From IMG/VR virus record IMGVR_UViG_3300035670_000724, positions 1-35,711 of that record: 35,711 bases of DNA. One strand, 5' to 3'. The notes under the pieces were generated by a model that saw only the letters and a program-made list of their open reading frames with translations, made no database searches and was not told the origin of the DNA. A program made the position numbers and the translations under genes. Positions 20,965 to 29,131 of the stretch are shown here, in pieces. The stretch is from a virus. Every line of letters begins with the position of its first letter. Position 1 is the stretch's first letter.

Positions 20965-21518
20965 CCGCGCCCCCAGATCAGCTGTTTTTCGACCATCTGT
21001 TCAACAAACTGCAGGCCCAGATCGCCGGGGTATTCGGCCTGCTGGTCGGCGTCGTTGTAACGGCGCACCCGGGCACGTTCCCAGTCCACCAGCCGCGATT
21101 CCAGGTTCAGGGTGATTTCTCCGGTTTTGCCCATGGCGATGGGCATGGTGTCCATGCGCCCCTTGAACACGATCACGGGGTCAACAATGATGCGGTGTTC
21201 GCTGTCTAGCGGGGCCGCCCAGATCGTGGCGGCGCGGCCCTGATAATCTTCATCCAGCGCGATGGCCAGCTGCGCGGTCGGGATGCCGGACAGTTTTAGT
21301 GCCAGCCCGAAGGCTTGCAGGTCGGCACCCTCTTGCACCGGCTCAATGCTGCCCAGTACCCCCACGCCGGTCCAGGTGTAGCCGTTCCAGTCGATGTCGA
21401 ACGCATTGTTGGTGACGCGGCTGGTACCGCTGTCGAATTCCATCTGCAGAAACAGGACCAGCGGGACGTTCTCGCCCGCGAAGGCCGTGTCGACGGCGCT
21501 GGTCGTGGTGCGGCTCAC
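20961..21518 (-). CDS. Tail-tip hub protein, DUF2163/phage BR0599-like
   Basis: 185 residues, GTG start with GTGA overlap. The pattern PLVLFLQMEFDSGTSRVTNNAFDIDWNGYTWTGVGVLGSIEPVQEG...IDPV...FKGRMDT matches DUF2163-like minor tail proteins, which sit at the tail tip in the place of lambda L. It precedes the NlpC/P60-like gene as in many GTA-like and HK97-like tails. Confidence 0.75.
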   Translation of the reverse strand: MSRTTTSAVDTAFAGENVPLVLFLQMEFDSGTSRVTNNAFDIDWNGYTWTGVGVLGSIEPVQEGADLQAFGLALKLSGIPTAQLAIALDEDYQGRAATIWAAPLDSEHRIIVDPVIVFKGRMDTMPIAMGKTGEITLNLESRLVDWERARVRRYNDADQQAEYPGDLGLQFVEQMVEKQLIWGRG

Positions 21519-22153
21519 GCGAACACCTCGGTGAACGACAGCGTAAAATCGGTGTGCCCGTAGTTCGGAGTGCCGTTCGGCTTGATCGACCAGCGCACAT
21601 GCGGGTCATCCAGAATGGCCGTGGGCAGCACCGGGTCGGTGCTGATCAGCAGGGTGTTGTCGGCGGGTGCGCTGCGGATGGGCGGCTGCACGGACAGCGT
21701 GGCATTGCCGCTGCCGTCGGCGGTCACGTCATCGGTGACCATCACCAGCTGCCCGGCACTGCCAATGTTGAACCAGTCGCCGGCCTTGATGGTGGCGCCC
21801 GCGGTGAAACCATCACACACCAGCGTGGTGCCGGTCTGTGACAGCGTCGGGCTGCCGGATTCATTGTTGACCCGCGGCGTGCCCGCCCAGGTGCCGCGCG
21901 GTGCGCGACGCCCGAACAGCGGAATTTGCGCCCGGTTGGCCTGCCCGCGCAGCTTGGCGATGAATGCTTCCATCTGGGCCGCGTCGGCGCGTTCCAGCGG
22001 GGGCAGGCGCATGGAACAGGTAATCCGCGCGCCGGGCAGCTCGACCGTCTGCACGCTGCCGTTCAGTTCGGATGCGAACACTTGGGTGTTTGCCTTGATG
22101 CCCCATTCCACGCTGGCGGGGACGATGCCCGAAGGCCACACGATGGTGGTCAT
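21515..22153 (-). CDS. Distal tail protein
   Basis: 212 residues. MTTIVWPSGIVPASVEWGIKANTQVFASELNGSVQTVELPGARITCSMRLPPL is a beta-rich N-terminal domain of the distal-tail type. A second beta domain (ATIKAGDWFNIGSAGQLVMVTDDVTADGSGNATLSVQPPI) follows. It lies between tape measure and hub genes, fitting a distal tail ring protein. Overlaps the tape-measure stop by ATGA. Confidence 0.75.
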   Translation of the reverse strand: MTTIVWPSGIVPASVEWGIKANTQVFASELNGSVQTVELPGARITCSMRLPPLERADAAQMEAFIAKLRGQANRAQIPLFGRRAPRGTWAGTPRVNNESGSPTLSQTGTTLVCDGFTAGATIKAGDWFNIGSAGQLVMVTDDVTADGSGNATLSVQPPIRSAPADNTLLISTDPVLPTAILDDPHVRWSIKPNGTPNYGHTDFTLSFTEVFA

Positions 22154-23916
22154 GCGCGCCCCGTAGCGCGGGCAAACTCACCGCCGCGATTCAAACTGGC
22201 CATGATGTCGTTTTTTGCACGCTCGGCGGACATCGCCATCGCCTGCATGATGCTGGCCTGGTCGCTGCGGCTGTCGATGTTGATGTTCTGCACCACCGTG
22301 ACTCCGCCGCCGCCCATGGCGTGGTTCGGCACGATGCTGCCGCTGACGCTGGGCACGAACATTTCCGGGCCTTGTTCGCCGACGATGTACGACGAACCCG
22401 CCGTCACCGGCCCGCCTTCAGCACGGAATATGCCTTCCAGAAAACTGCCGGCGGCAGATGCCAGTGGTTCCGTCACGGCTTTGCGCAACATCATTTTGGC
22501 GATGTCTTGCGCCAGGCTGCGCAACACGTCGCTGAATTTCTTGCCGGCGATGACGGCGTCTTCAAACGCGCTGGTAAACGACAGCCCCAGGTCACGCGCC
22601 CATTCGCTGTTTTTCTTGGCGGATTCCCCGATTTTTTTGCCGGATTCATCGAAGCCATTGACCATGCGGGTGCGTTCTTCGCTGATCTGCTCCATGGCAT
22701 CGATTGCAGCGAATTTTCGTTTTTCCCATTCCTTGATTTCAGCCAGGGTCATGTTGGTGAATTCCTGCCCCCACTTGAATTCAAGGCGTGCCCGTTCTTC
22801 CAATGCATCACTGGCCTGATTGTTGGCGTCAGCAGCTTCCGCCATTTCCTTGGCGCGTTCCTTGGCCATGCGGCTGCTTTGGCTGGCCATCCATTCTTGC
22901 GACTGGCGGCCTGCCAAGTTGTCATCGCGGACAGACCTGCCGCCTTTACCGACCCTGCCGCTGGCGCCGGAACGGGACAGCGCGGCGCGCAGCTTGGCCT
23001 GGTCAACCGTGGGCGCGGGCGCAGGGGCGGCACCGCCGGCAGGCTTGATGGTCATCGATGCGAACGATTTCGCCGCTTCGTCAACCACTTTTTCATCACC
23101 GAACAGCGCCGCAATGCCACCCAGAACCGCCGCGCTGGCGCGGCCCATTTCATACAGCACCCCGGTGAAAAACTGCCCCTTGGCGGCGGCATTCACCAGC
23201 TGGTTCGACATTTCGGCCAGCACCGACACCGTGCCCGACAGGCTGTTGCGCACCAGCGCCGACAGTCCGGCGCCCAGCGTGGTCATGGCGTCGTTGAATT
23301 TTTCGGAATCGCGGGCCATGTCTTCGGACAGGGTCAGGCCCAGGCGGCGGGCTTTTTCGGTAGCGTCGTCCAGGCCGGCCAGCATCGGGATCATCGCGTC
23401 GCCGGCCCTGCCAAACGCCGCGCGCATGGCGGCGGCCTTGGTTTCGCCGTCCGGCAGACTGTTGATGGCCACGGCCATTTGCTCGAACGCGACCTGCGGG
23501 CCTTCGGTGACGCTGACGCCCAGGGCTTCAAACATCTGCTGGGCTTTGCCGCCGTCCTTGTCGGCATCTACCAGCGCCTTGTTGAACTGCGCCAGCCCGG
23601 CCGATACCTGCCCGATGGACACATCCGCCAGATCGCTGGCGAAGGCGATTTCCGACAGCCGCCCCACCGCCATGCCGGTGCGCTGGGACATTTTTTGCAT
23701 CTTGTCGCCGAACATGACGGCTTCTTTTGCCGCACGGCTCAGGGCGACGACCACATCGCCCATGACATTACCGATCAGCGCACCGGCAGCCGCGGCCTTG
23801 GTGGCCATGGTCTGCATGTCGCGCTCGATCTGGTGCGCGGCCTTGCCGATGTCGCCGGTGGCTTCACCGGTGTCGGCGGTCAGCTTGATCAGCAGATTGC
23901 CCAATGCACCCGACAT
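22150..23916 (-). CDS. Tail tape measure protein
   Basis: 588 residues. N-terminus MSGALGNLLIKLTADTGEATGDIGKAAHQIERDMQTMATKAAAAG, hydrophobic central segments, and a C-terminus (FEDAVIAGKKFSDVLRSLAQDIAKMMLRKAVTEPL; GGPVTAGSSYIVGEQGPEMFVPSVSG) characteristic of tape measure proteins. It spans the tail lumen and sets tail length. By the usual 0.15 nm per residue this predicts a tail of about 90 nm, an inference. It follows the frameshifted chaperone gene by 14 bases. Confidence 0.95.
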   Translation of the reverse strand: MSGALGNLLIKLTADTGEATGDIGKAAHQIERDMQTMATKAAAAGALIGNVMGDVVVALSRAAKEAVMFGDKMQKMSQRTGMAVGRLSEIAFASDLADVSIGQVSAGLAQFNKALVDADKDGGKAQQMFEALGVSVTEGPQVAFEQMAVAINSLPDGETKAAAMRAAFGRAGDAMIPMLAGLDDATEKARRLGLTLSEDMARDSEKFNDAMTTLGAGLSALVRNSLSGTVSVLAEMSNQLVNAAAKGQFFTGVLYEMGRASAAVLGGIAALFGDEKVVDEAAKSFASMTIKPAGGAAPAPAPTVDQAKLRAALSRSGASGRVGKGGRSVRDDNLAGRQSQEWMASQSSRMAKERAKEMAEAADANNQASDALEERARLEFKWGQEFTNMTLAEIKEWEKRKFAAIDAMEQISEERTRMVNGFDESGKKIGESAKKNSEWARDLGLSFTSAFEDAVIAGKKFSDVLRSLAQDIAKMMLRKAVTEPLASAAGSFLEGIFRAEGGPVTAGSSYIVGEQGPEMFVPSVSGSIVPNHAMGGGGVTVVQNINIDSRSDQASIMQAMAMSAERAKNDIMASLNRGGEFARATGRA

Positions 23917-23930
23917 GGCGTTCCCTTTGC

Positions 23931-24571
23931 TTATTTCCGGCGGCTGAAAAACGCCGCGATTTTGTCGTGAAGGTCCGGCGCTTCCTGCACTTCGACTTCA
24001 TCCGGCGCGTCAAACCGCGGCACAAAATCCTGTGCGGTAAACGGTTCCGGTTTGCGCCTCACGTCCCGGTTGACGTTGGCGATGACCGACGCGACGATGC
24101 CGCTGCGCAGGTCGTCACGCACTTCGCCCCACGGGTCGATGCGATACAGCGCCAGCCACTCGCCCAGGTGATGCGGGCGCATTTCCGCCAGCATCCGGTC
24201 GGGGTTTGCGTACCCCAAATTTAAGGCCAGCCGCAGGATCAGCTGGCGGCGGGGCTGGCCTCGGAGTTTTTTGCAGCTTCGTCCGGCAGCAGTCCGTTGA
24301 CACGGAACACCGCCGTCAGCAGCGGCATGAGCTTGGCGCGGGCGGTCTGTTTCAGCGCCGGGATCTGGGCGTCGGTGAAGACCGGTTCCCCTTTTGCGGT
24401 GAAGGTGCAGCGCACCAGCCACTTGTAGTCGGCGTCGGCACCGTCGCGGAACCCTTCGACATCGGCGGCGCTGGGTAACTCGCGCACGACGATGTCGAAC
24501 CCGTTGAACTGCAGTTTTTCTTCCCGCGGCGCCAGGGCCGCGAGAATGCCGTCACTGATGGACTTGGTCAT
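23931..24571 (-). CDS. Tail assembly chaperone, frameshift product (gpGT-like)
   Basis: 213-residue fusion made by a -1 frameshift at codons 101-102 of the upstream frame. The second half begins LRGQPRRQLILRLALNLGYANPDRMLAEM and contains the DUF4035-like motif GEWLALYRIDPWGE. As with lambda gpG/gpGT, the longer form is made at a low ratio and helps load tail tube subunits on the tape measure. No start of its own is evident for the second frame, which supports frameshifting over a separate gene. Confidence 0.9.
24225..24272 (-). promoter_or_regulatory. Programmed -1 frameshift site with stem-loop
   Basis: The slippery heptamer A AAA AAC (24272-24266) is in the correct phase (zero-frame codons AAA AAC). 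Five bases later begins GGCCAGCC (24260-24253), which pairs perfectly with GGCTGGCC (24232-24225) across a 20-base loop. The zero frame stops 11 residues after the slip, while the -1 frame runs on for 111 residues. Confidence 0.92.
24239..24571 (-). CDS. Tail assembly chaperone, short form (gpG-like)
   Basis: 110 residues, the zero-frame product. LQFNGFDIVVRELPSAADVEGFRD...YKWLVRCTFTAKGEPVFTD...IPALKQTARAKLMPLLTAVFRVNGL is the usual gpG-type pattern. It is abundant relative to the fusion and coats the tape measure before tube assembly. It is 3 bases after the major tail protein gene. Confidence 0.88.
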   Translation of the reverse strand: MTKSISDGILAALAPREEKLQFNGFDIVVRELPSAADVEGFRDGADADYKWLVRCTFTAKGEPVFTDAQIPALKQTARAKLMPLLTAVFRVNGLLPDEAAKNSEASPAAS

Positions 24572-24574
24572 GGA

Positions 24575-24991
24575 TTACGCCCAGACCGCCCGGCCGGTGA
24601 TCGCCAGCGTGACCGGCGTGGTGATCTTGTCGTTGAACGGTGCGTTGACCGGGAAGTTGACGACGTACGCGAAAAACGTGATCGTCACCGGCGTGCTGCT
24701 GGGAATGGTGATTTTCCATTCCAGCTTGTCGCCATCATAACGGGCATCGCGCAGGGCCTGGTGCACAGCGTTGTTCGGGTTCAGTTTCAGCGTGAACGTG
24801 GCGTTGCCTTCGTCAACCAGCCCGGCGATTTTCTCGGCGGCGGTCGAGTCCAAGTCACTGGAATCGATGATTGACAGCGCGCCGTCAAGGCCGTTGATGT
24901 CGATGATATTGCCGACCAGCGTGAACGACGTGGGGCTGCCCGCCGGGGAATAATGCAGGGTGGTGCCTTGGGTTTTGATGGCGTCAGACAT
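24575..24991 (-). CDS. Major tail tube protein
   Basis: 138 residues. The family resembles small tube proteins of HK97/lambda-type tails: MSDAIKTQGTTLHYS...SFTLVGNIIDINGLDGALSIIDSSDLDSTAAEKIAGLVDEG, then FTLKLNPNN and a beta-rich C-terminus (TITFFAYVVNFPVNAP). Hexamer rings of this protein form the tail tube. Its location directly before the G/GT gene is standard. Confidence 0.88.
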   Translation of the reverse strand: MSDAIKTQGTTLHYSPAGSPTSFTLVGNIIDINGLDGALSIIDSSDLDSTAAEKIAGLVDEGNATFTLKLNPNNAVHQALRDARYDGDKLEWKITIPSSTPVTITFFAYVVNFPVNAPFNDKITTPVTLAITGRAVWA

Positions 24992-25006
24992 GGTTGTCTT
25001 GCTCCT

Positions 25007-25387
25007 TTACGTTGTGCTGCGGTACCAGATTGAAAAATCCCTGTAATGCCCGAACCGTTTGGTGTCGGGTTCATAGACGTCTTGCCCGGATGGTTCGGGC
25101 ATCGCGGCGAATGTCGCCGCCTCGGTTTGAAAACGGATGCGCACCAGTTCGGCCAGCGCCTTGGCTTGCGTGTAACTCCCCGCCCAGACGTTGATCTGGA
25201 ACCGGTAGCGGATCAGGTTGCTGTCATCGCCATCCAGCCCGCTGGCCGGGTCATCGCTGACTTGCTGATAAGTGATAGCCGGCAGCGTGCTGGCGTGTAA
25301 CAGCATCGGGTGAATGCGGTCTTGAACCAGTGCGGCGATGTTGCTGTCGCTTTGCAGATGGGCTTTCAGGTCGGCTTCGATGGTCAT
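25007..25387 (-). CDS. Tail terminator/completion protein, DUF3168
   Basis: 126 residues. MTIEADLKAHLQSDSNIAALVQDRIHP...LPAITYQQVSDDPASGLDG...YRFQINVWAGSYTQAKALAELVR matches DUF3168 tail completion proteins, which cap the tail and join it to the head. The ATG at 25387 overlaps the previous stop by ATGA. Confidence 0.85.
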   Translation of the reverse strand: MTIEADLKAHLQSDSNIAALVQDRIHPMLLHASTLPAITYQQVSDDPASGLDGDDSNLIRYRFQINVWAGSYTQAKALAELVRIRFQTEAATFAAMPEPSGQDVYEPDTKRFGHYRDFSIWYRSTT

Positions 25388-25905
25388 GCCGCCACCCGGA
25401 TGTTCTGCACGTTTTTGACGATCACATCAAGCCCACGGCGCAGGCTGTTGAACACCGCGGTGACTGCCGCCGCTTTCTTGCCGTCAAACGCCGGACGCAG
25501 GAACGGCTGCGCGGCCATCTTGCTGGTGCCGAACTCGACCAGCCACCAATAATTAGGGTTTCCTTTGCGGCTGCTCGACTTCGGATTGCGTCGGCTGTCC
25601 GGGCCTTCGGCGAAGATATAGCCACGGCTGCGGACGCGCACATAAACCGTGCCCCATTCTTCGCGGCTGGCGTGTTCGACGATGTTGCCTTTCAGTTCGC
25701 CCGGATACCGGCGCGGGTCCGGTTCGCGCAACACCGGCGCCAGGCGTCTGGCTTCGTCGCGGATCACCCGCGCGCCGTCGTGCAGGCCGCGCATCATCCA
25801 TTTCGTGGCGGGCACGTTGGCCACGCCGATTTCACGCTGCAGGGCAACCATGCGGGCGTTCAGTTCTTTCAGCCCTTTAACCTGAAAATTGACGACGTCG
25901 CCCAT
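25384..25905 (-). CDS. HK97 gp10-like neck/tail completion protein
   Basis: 173 residues. VVNFQVKGLKELNARMVALQREIG, KWMMRGLHDGARVIRDEARRLAPV and WWLVEFGTSKMAAQPFLRPAFD follow the HK97-gp10 family, connecting head and tail. It lies between the head-closure and tail-terminator genes. Confidence 0.9.
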   Translation of the reverse strand: MGDVVNFQVKGLKELNARMVALQREIGVANVPATKWMMRGLHDGARVIRDEARRLAPVLREPDPRRYPGELKGNIVEHASREEWGTVYVRVRSRGYIFAEGPDSRRNPKSSSRKGNPNYWWLVEFGTSKMAAQPFLRPAFDGKKAAAVTAVFNSLRRGLDVIVKNVQNIRVAA

Positions 25906-25907
25906 GG

Positions 25908-26243
25908 TCAGCCCTCGTTCGCGCCCTGCTCGACCAGCAGCAGCACTTCGCGGTTGCGTTCGTTCCAGTTCAGCACGGCTTTGATGTCGAAATAGCGGCC
26001 ATCAAAACTGATGCGCTGGGCGGCTTCAATGCCGTCGCGGTGGCGCAGCCGCACTTTGTGGCTGACCACGCTTAAGTGTTCCTGCGCCAGATACGGTTCC
26101 TTGCCGGTCACCGGGTCGACGCTGGCCCAAACTGTCAGCCAGTTGGTCCAGGTCACCGCCGGTTCACCGGCCGCGTTCTGCTGCGGGCTGCCGGCGACCT
26201 TGCGCTGGATAATGATGCGGTGCCTCAGTGTTCCTGCGCGCAT
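25908..26243 (-). CDS. Head closure (head-tail adaptor) protein
   Basis: 111 residues. MRAGTLRHRIIIQRKVAGSPQQNAAGEPAVTWTNWLTVWASVDPVTGKE is typical of the SPP1 gp16-like head-closure family, and the family's I-x-Y-D-G-R-Y-type motif appears as ISFDGRYFDIKAV. It plugs the connector after packaging. Its usual neighbour, the gp6-like connector gene, is 4.2 kb away because the glycan cassette has been inserted between them. Confidence 0.9.
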   Translation of the reverse strand: MRAGTLRHRIIIQRKVAGSPQQNAAGEPAVTWTNWLTVWASVDPVTGKEPYLAQEHLSVVSHKVRLRHRDGIEAAQRISFDGRYFDIKAVLNWNERNREVLLLVEQGANEG

Positions 26244-26428
26244 CGGCCTGCCCTCAAAAATGCCATCAGTTCACCGTGATTCTGCGGTTTCCAGCCGGCG
26301 GCCATACGTTGGCAGCCGTCACATTCACAGGCTTTTGCGCAATCCGGATCGCGTTGTGCGTCAACCCAGCATTTGCAGTGTTTACAGCGCACAAAATCCG
26401 CGCTGTCACCACCCGAGGATGTAGTCAC
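26225..26428 (-). CDS. Cys-rich mini-protein, probable zinc binder
   Basis: 67 residues, GTG start. CKHCKCW...CAKACECDGCQRM contains eight clustered Cys in CxxC-like pairs plus one nearer the C-terminus, consistent with one or two zinc sites. It overlaps the FkbM gene by 23 bases and the head-closure gene by 19. It is the last member of the glycan block; whether it belongs functionally to it or to the head genes is unknown. Confidence 0.6.
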   Translation of the reverse strand: MTTSSGGDSADFVRCKHCKCWVDAQRDPDCAKACECDGCQRMAAGWKPQNHGELMAFLRAGRCAQEH

Positions 26429-27053
26429 CGGACATCACCGACAGCAGGTTCGCGCCCAGGCTTTTCAGGTAATCCACCGCTTCCGTTTCCTGCAATCCGA
26501 ACTTTTGCGCGCGGCCCGGTTTCTGCTCGACGCACACGATGGGCCTGCAGCGTTTCAGCATGGCTTCGCCACCGCGCAGGGCGAACAGCTCAAACCCTTC
26601 GCAGTCCAGTTTCACAAAATCCACATCGGGCAGGTCGTAGTCATCCAGCCGCACCAGCGGGATTTCGCCTTCACCATTGACCCATGAATCGCCGCTGCTG
26701 GTGTCGCTGGTGTGGATCGACACCGTGCCGGCCTTGTCACCCAGCGCCACCGGATACAGCAGCACACCGTCGCGCATGTTGACATTGCGCGTGAAGCATT
26801 CGCGGTGCACGGCCACCGGCTCAAAGGCGTGCAGGAACTGGAACCGCTTTTCCAAGTGCATTGACCACAGCCCGCAATGGCCACCCACATCGATGGCGGT
26901 GCGGAAGTTGCGGACGAACGACAGCGCCTTCGTCAGTTTGTGGTGCTGATAGGTTGGCTTGCCGTCGACGATTTCATTTTTCTGCTGCATCCAGTCGATC
27001 AGGTGCGTTTCATGTTCAGGCAGCCACAGCCCGCGCCACTGTTTGATGTCCAA
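26406..27053 (-). CDS. FkbM-family methyltransferase
   Basis: 215 residues. SAM-binding motif I AIDVGGHCGLWS (53-64), an acidic EP at 78-79 and the FkbM signature VDFVKLDCEGFELFALRGGE (about 144-163). FkbM enzymes O-methylate sugars and polyketides and are common in surface-glycan loci. The likely start is TTG at 27053 with GGGGGA just upstream, overlapping the GT9-like gene by 38 bases. Likely substrate: a hydroxyl on the glycan made by the neighbouring transferases. Confidence 0.88.
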   Translation of the reverse strand: MDIKQWRGLWLPEHETHLIDWMQQKNEIVDGKPTYQHHKLTKALSFVRNFRTAIDVGGHCGLWSMHLEKRFQFLHAFEPVAVHRECFTRNVNMRDGVLLYPVALGDKAGTVSIHTSDTSSGDSWVNGEGEIPLVRLDDYDLPDVDFVKLDCEGFELFALRGGEAMLKRCRPIVCVEQKPGRAQKFGLQETEAVDYLKSLGANLLSVMSGDYILGW

Positions 27054-27810
27054 TTAAATCCCCCAATGCCAAGGCCACCGCCTCTGGTTTGATCGCCGCC
27101 ATCGCGGCCTTGCAATGCTCACAGGCCACCCGCATGCCACAGCCCAGCGGGTGCTCCGCACTCTCTACATAAAACGCCCGCTGCCCGGCGTATCCGGTCA
27201 CAGCGGGGCTGATGTATCCGCCATAAATCACCACCGCCGGAATACCAAACACCGCCGCGGTGTGGTGCATGCCGCCTTCCGGCAATACTGCTGCGCGTGC
27301 GTTGGCCATCACCGCAGCCGCGTGGCGGATGTTGCGGGTGACTATGAATTCAGCGCCTTCCAGCACCGGGGTGTTGTTCGGCCCCAGCTGCGTCACCGTG
27401 ATGCCGCGCTGGCGCAACAGCCAGGCCAGTTTGTTCCAGTTGACCCAGCCCCATTGTTTGTTCGGGCTGGCGCCGGGCTTGATGTGCGGTTCAAGAATGA
27501 CGCGGCCGGCATATTGTTTGCCGAACGCCTGTTCGTGGTCGCTCAGATAAATTTCACCCAGCGGCGGGGTGTAAGCCCGCCACGTCCAGCGGTCGCCGGC
27601 CTTGCTGACGGTGTAGGCCCGCAGGTGGTCGACCCGCGCATGCACCACCTGAAAATCGCCCTGTTCCCCCGGCTGCGCCAGCCGCGGATTGTTGTAATAC
27701 GCATCCGACCAGCGTTCACCATTTTCCAGCACCAGCCGGACACGGCGGGGGTCGGTTTTCTGGGCCTCCCGCGCCATGCCGGTGGCCATGATGTCGTCAC
27801 CCCAGCCCAT
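27016..27810 (-). CDS. GT9-like glycosyltransferase (heptosyltransferase fold)
   Basis: 264 residues. The N-terminal MGWGDDIMATG loop and C-terminal LPEGGMHHTAAVFGIPAVVIYGG (about 176-198) match the nucleotide-sugar-binding half of GT-B, GT9-type enzymes such as LPS heptosyltransferases. Three Cys near the C-terminus (GCGMRVACEHC) recall GT9-like proteins of phage and polysaccharide loci. It is shorter than cellular heptosyltransferases (about 330-350), so the N-terminal domain is reduced. Sugar donor unknown. Confidence 0.85.
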   Translation of the reverse strand: MGWGDDIMATGMAREAQKTDPRRVRLVLENGERWSDAYYNNPRLAQPGEQGDFQVVHARVDHLRAYTVSKAGDRWTWRAYTPPLGEIYLSDHEQAFGKQYAGRVILEPHIKPGASPNKQWGWVNWNKLAWLLRQRGITVTQLGPNNTPVLEGAEFIVTRNIRHAAAVMANARAAVLPEGGMHHTAAVFGIPAVVIYGGYISPAVTGYAGQRAFYVESAEHPLGCGMRVACEHCKAAMAAIKPEAVALALGDLIGHQTVARAVAA

Positions 27811-28406
27811 CAGCGAACCCAGTGCTGCACCAGCTCCCCGCGCGGGCCGTCACAAACCTGCTCTAGCCGCATCCCGGCGGCAGGCAATATCTGTCGGCTG
27901 TCGCAGGACACGCTGCGGTTTTGCTTGTACGGGATAACACCTGTCGACCCTATTGGCAGCCGCAACACTAGGCGCTGCCGGGCAAGGCTGGCCATGTTTG
28001 CCAGCGCAGTTCCGGGGTCCGGCAGTTTGTGCACTATGGCCAGCGCCAAAACGATGTCTGCCTGACCCTTCCAGAAAACTTTAAAATCCTCGGGCACTTC
28101 AGGATTTACGAATCCTGCCAAGTCATAACCGACAAAACCACAGCGCGATGCAATCCCGGCAAGTTGCGCCTGTTCGTTAGCGGTTTTCACAAACCGGTCT
28201 TGTAGTTCAAAACCCAGCACATGGGCGCGGTGTTTCGCAAACTCGATGCCGATCAGCCCTTCGGCACAGCCGAAATCGATCACCGTTTTTCCAGCACACT
28301 CCGCCAGCGCGGGTTCCAGCCCCATCATCTGTTCGGCCAGTGTGCGTTCGCCACGCTGCACGCCGGGAATGGCCAGCCAGCCTTTTAGCGGTTCATTGCC
28401 TGACAT
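27810..28406 (-). CDS. Class I SAM-dependent methyltransferase
   Basis: 198 residues. Motif I TVIDFGCAEGLIGIEFAKHRAHVLGFEL (about 41-68) and a following ADIVLALAIVHKLPDPGTAL segment show a Rossmann methyltransferase of the small-molecule/glycan type. Its stop overlaps the next start by TGATG, and it overlaps the upstream gene by 22 bases. It looks poorer in GC than its neighbours, which suggests separate acquisition. Substrate unknown. Confidence 0.82.
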   Translation of the reverse strand: MSGNEPLKGWLAIPGVQRGERTLAEQMMGLEPALAECAGKTVIDFGCAEGLIGIEFAKHRAHVLGFELQDRFVKTANEQAQLAGIASRCGFVGYDLAGFVNPEVPEDFKVFWKGQADIVLALAIVHKLPDPGTALANMASLARQRLVLRLPIGSTGVIPYKQNRSVSCDSRQILPAAGMRLEQVCDGPRGELVQHWVR

Positions 28407-29131
28407 GCCATTCCCTGTTCAATTTCGGGCAGCGTCCACTGCTGGTCAGCCAGTACATTCGCCCAGGCTTCGCGGAACGGCGGCTGGATCCCGTGCGCCG
28501 CCGATTGCGGGCTGGTCCATACCGGCACACCAAACAGCAGGGCTTCGACCGCCGCGGAACTGGCCCAGGTGACCAGCAGTGCGGCGTTCATCAAATCGTT
28601 GTGCAGCGTGGCCGCCATGCGGGCCTTGTCGGCATGCCAGGGGCGCACGATGATGCGTCGCACCGGCTGAGTGCCCAGATACTGCTGGACCTGCCGCTGC
28701 CAATCGTCGGGGCTGACTCCGGCGACGGTTTCCATGAACAGGTCGGACTGCAAACACACCACCACGTTTTGCCCGACGCCTTCGCGCCACGGCCTGACGC
28801 GCACGCCAAGGGCTTCACGCCGGTGGCCATCGGAACAGCCTTGGCCATCGTGCTGCAGCCGGTTTTTGGTGATGCGGTAATACGCGCCGCGCCCGGCGTC
28901 AAAATAGCCGTTGTCAATGTAGTACCAGTCCCGCCCTTCGGCCTTGGCTTGTTGCCACAGGTGGGCGGTTTCCGGCGTCACGCCATAAAACACCGCCGCG
29001 CCGGGCAGCAGCTGCGCCGGGATGTAGCTGGCGACACAGGCTTCATGCCCCTGCCGCTTGGCACCCTCGGCGAAGGCTTCGCACAGCCTGGCGGCTTTAA
29101 CCTTGCCGGGTGTGCTGTAACAGGTGAACAA
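28385..29131 (-). CDS. Glycosyltransferase-like protein (capsule-type GT-B), paralogue of its neighbour
   Basis: 248 residues from a TTG at 29131, preceded by GGGGGTG; longer starts would run deep into the previous gene. The C-terminal half has IIVRPWHADK (about 160-169) and LLVTWASSAAVEALLFGVPVWTS (about 185-207), typical of capsule-type GT-B enzymes that place a nucleotide or phosphate in a cleft below the WASSA helix. The same motif order occurs in the adjacent gene, so the two are paralogues. Donor and acceptor unknown. Confidence 0.75.
   Translation of the reverse strand: MFTCYSTPGKVKAARLCEAFAEGAKRQGHEACVASYIPAQLLPGAAVFYGVTPETAHLWQQAKAEGRDWYYIDNGYFDAGRGAYYRITKNRLQHDGQGCSDGHRREALGVRVRPWREGVGQNVVVCLQSDLFMETVAGVSPDDWQRQVQQYLGTQPVRRIIVRPWHADKARMAATLHNDLMNAALLVTWASSAAVEALLFGVPVWTSPQSAAHGIQPPFREAWANVLADQQWTLPEIEQGMACQAMNR

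Noticed and set aside
22321-23970. Long plus-strand frames opposite the tape measure gene
   Set aside because: The minus-strand frame has clear tape-measure motifs, start and coupling; the plus frames have no Shine-Dalgarno or family pattern.
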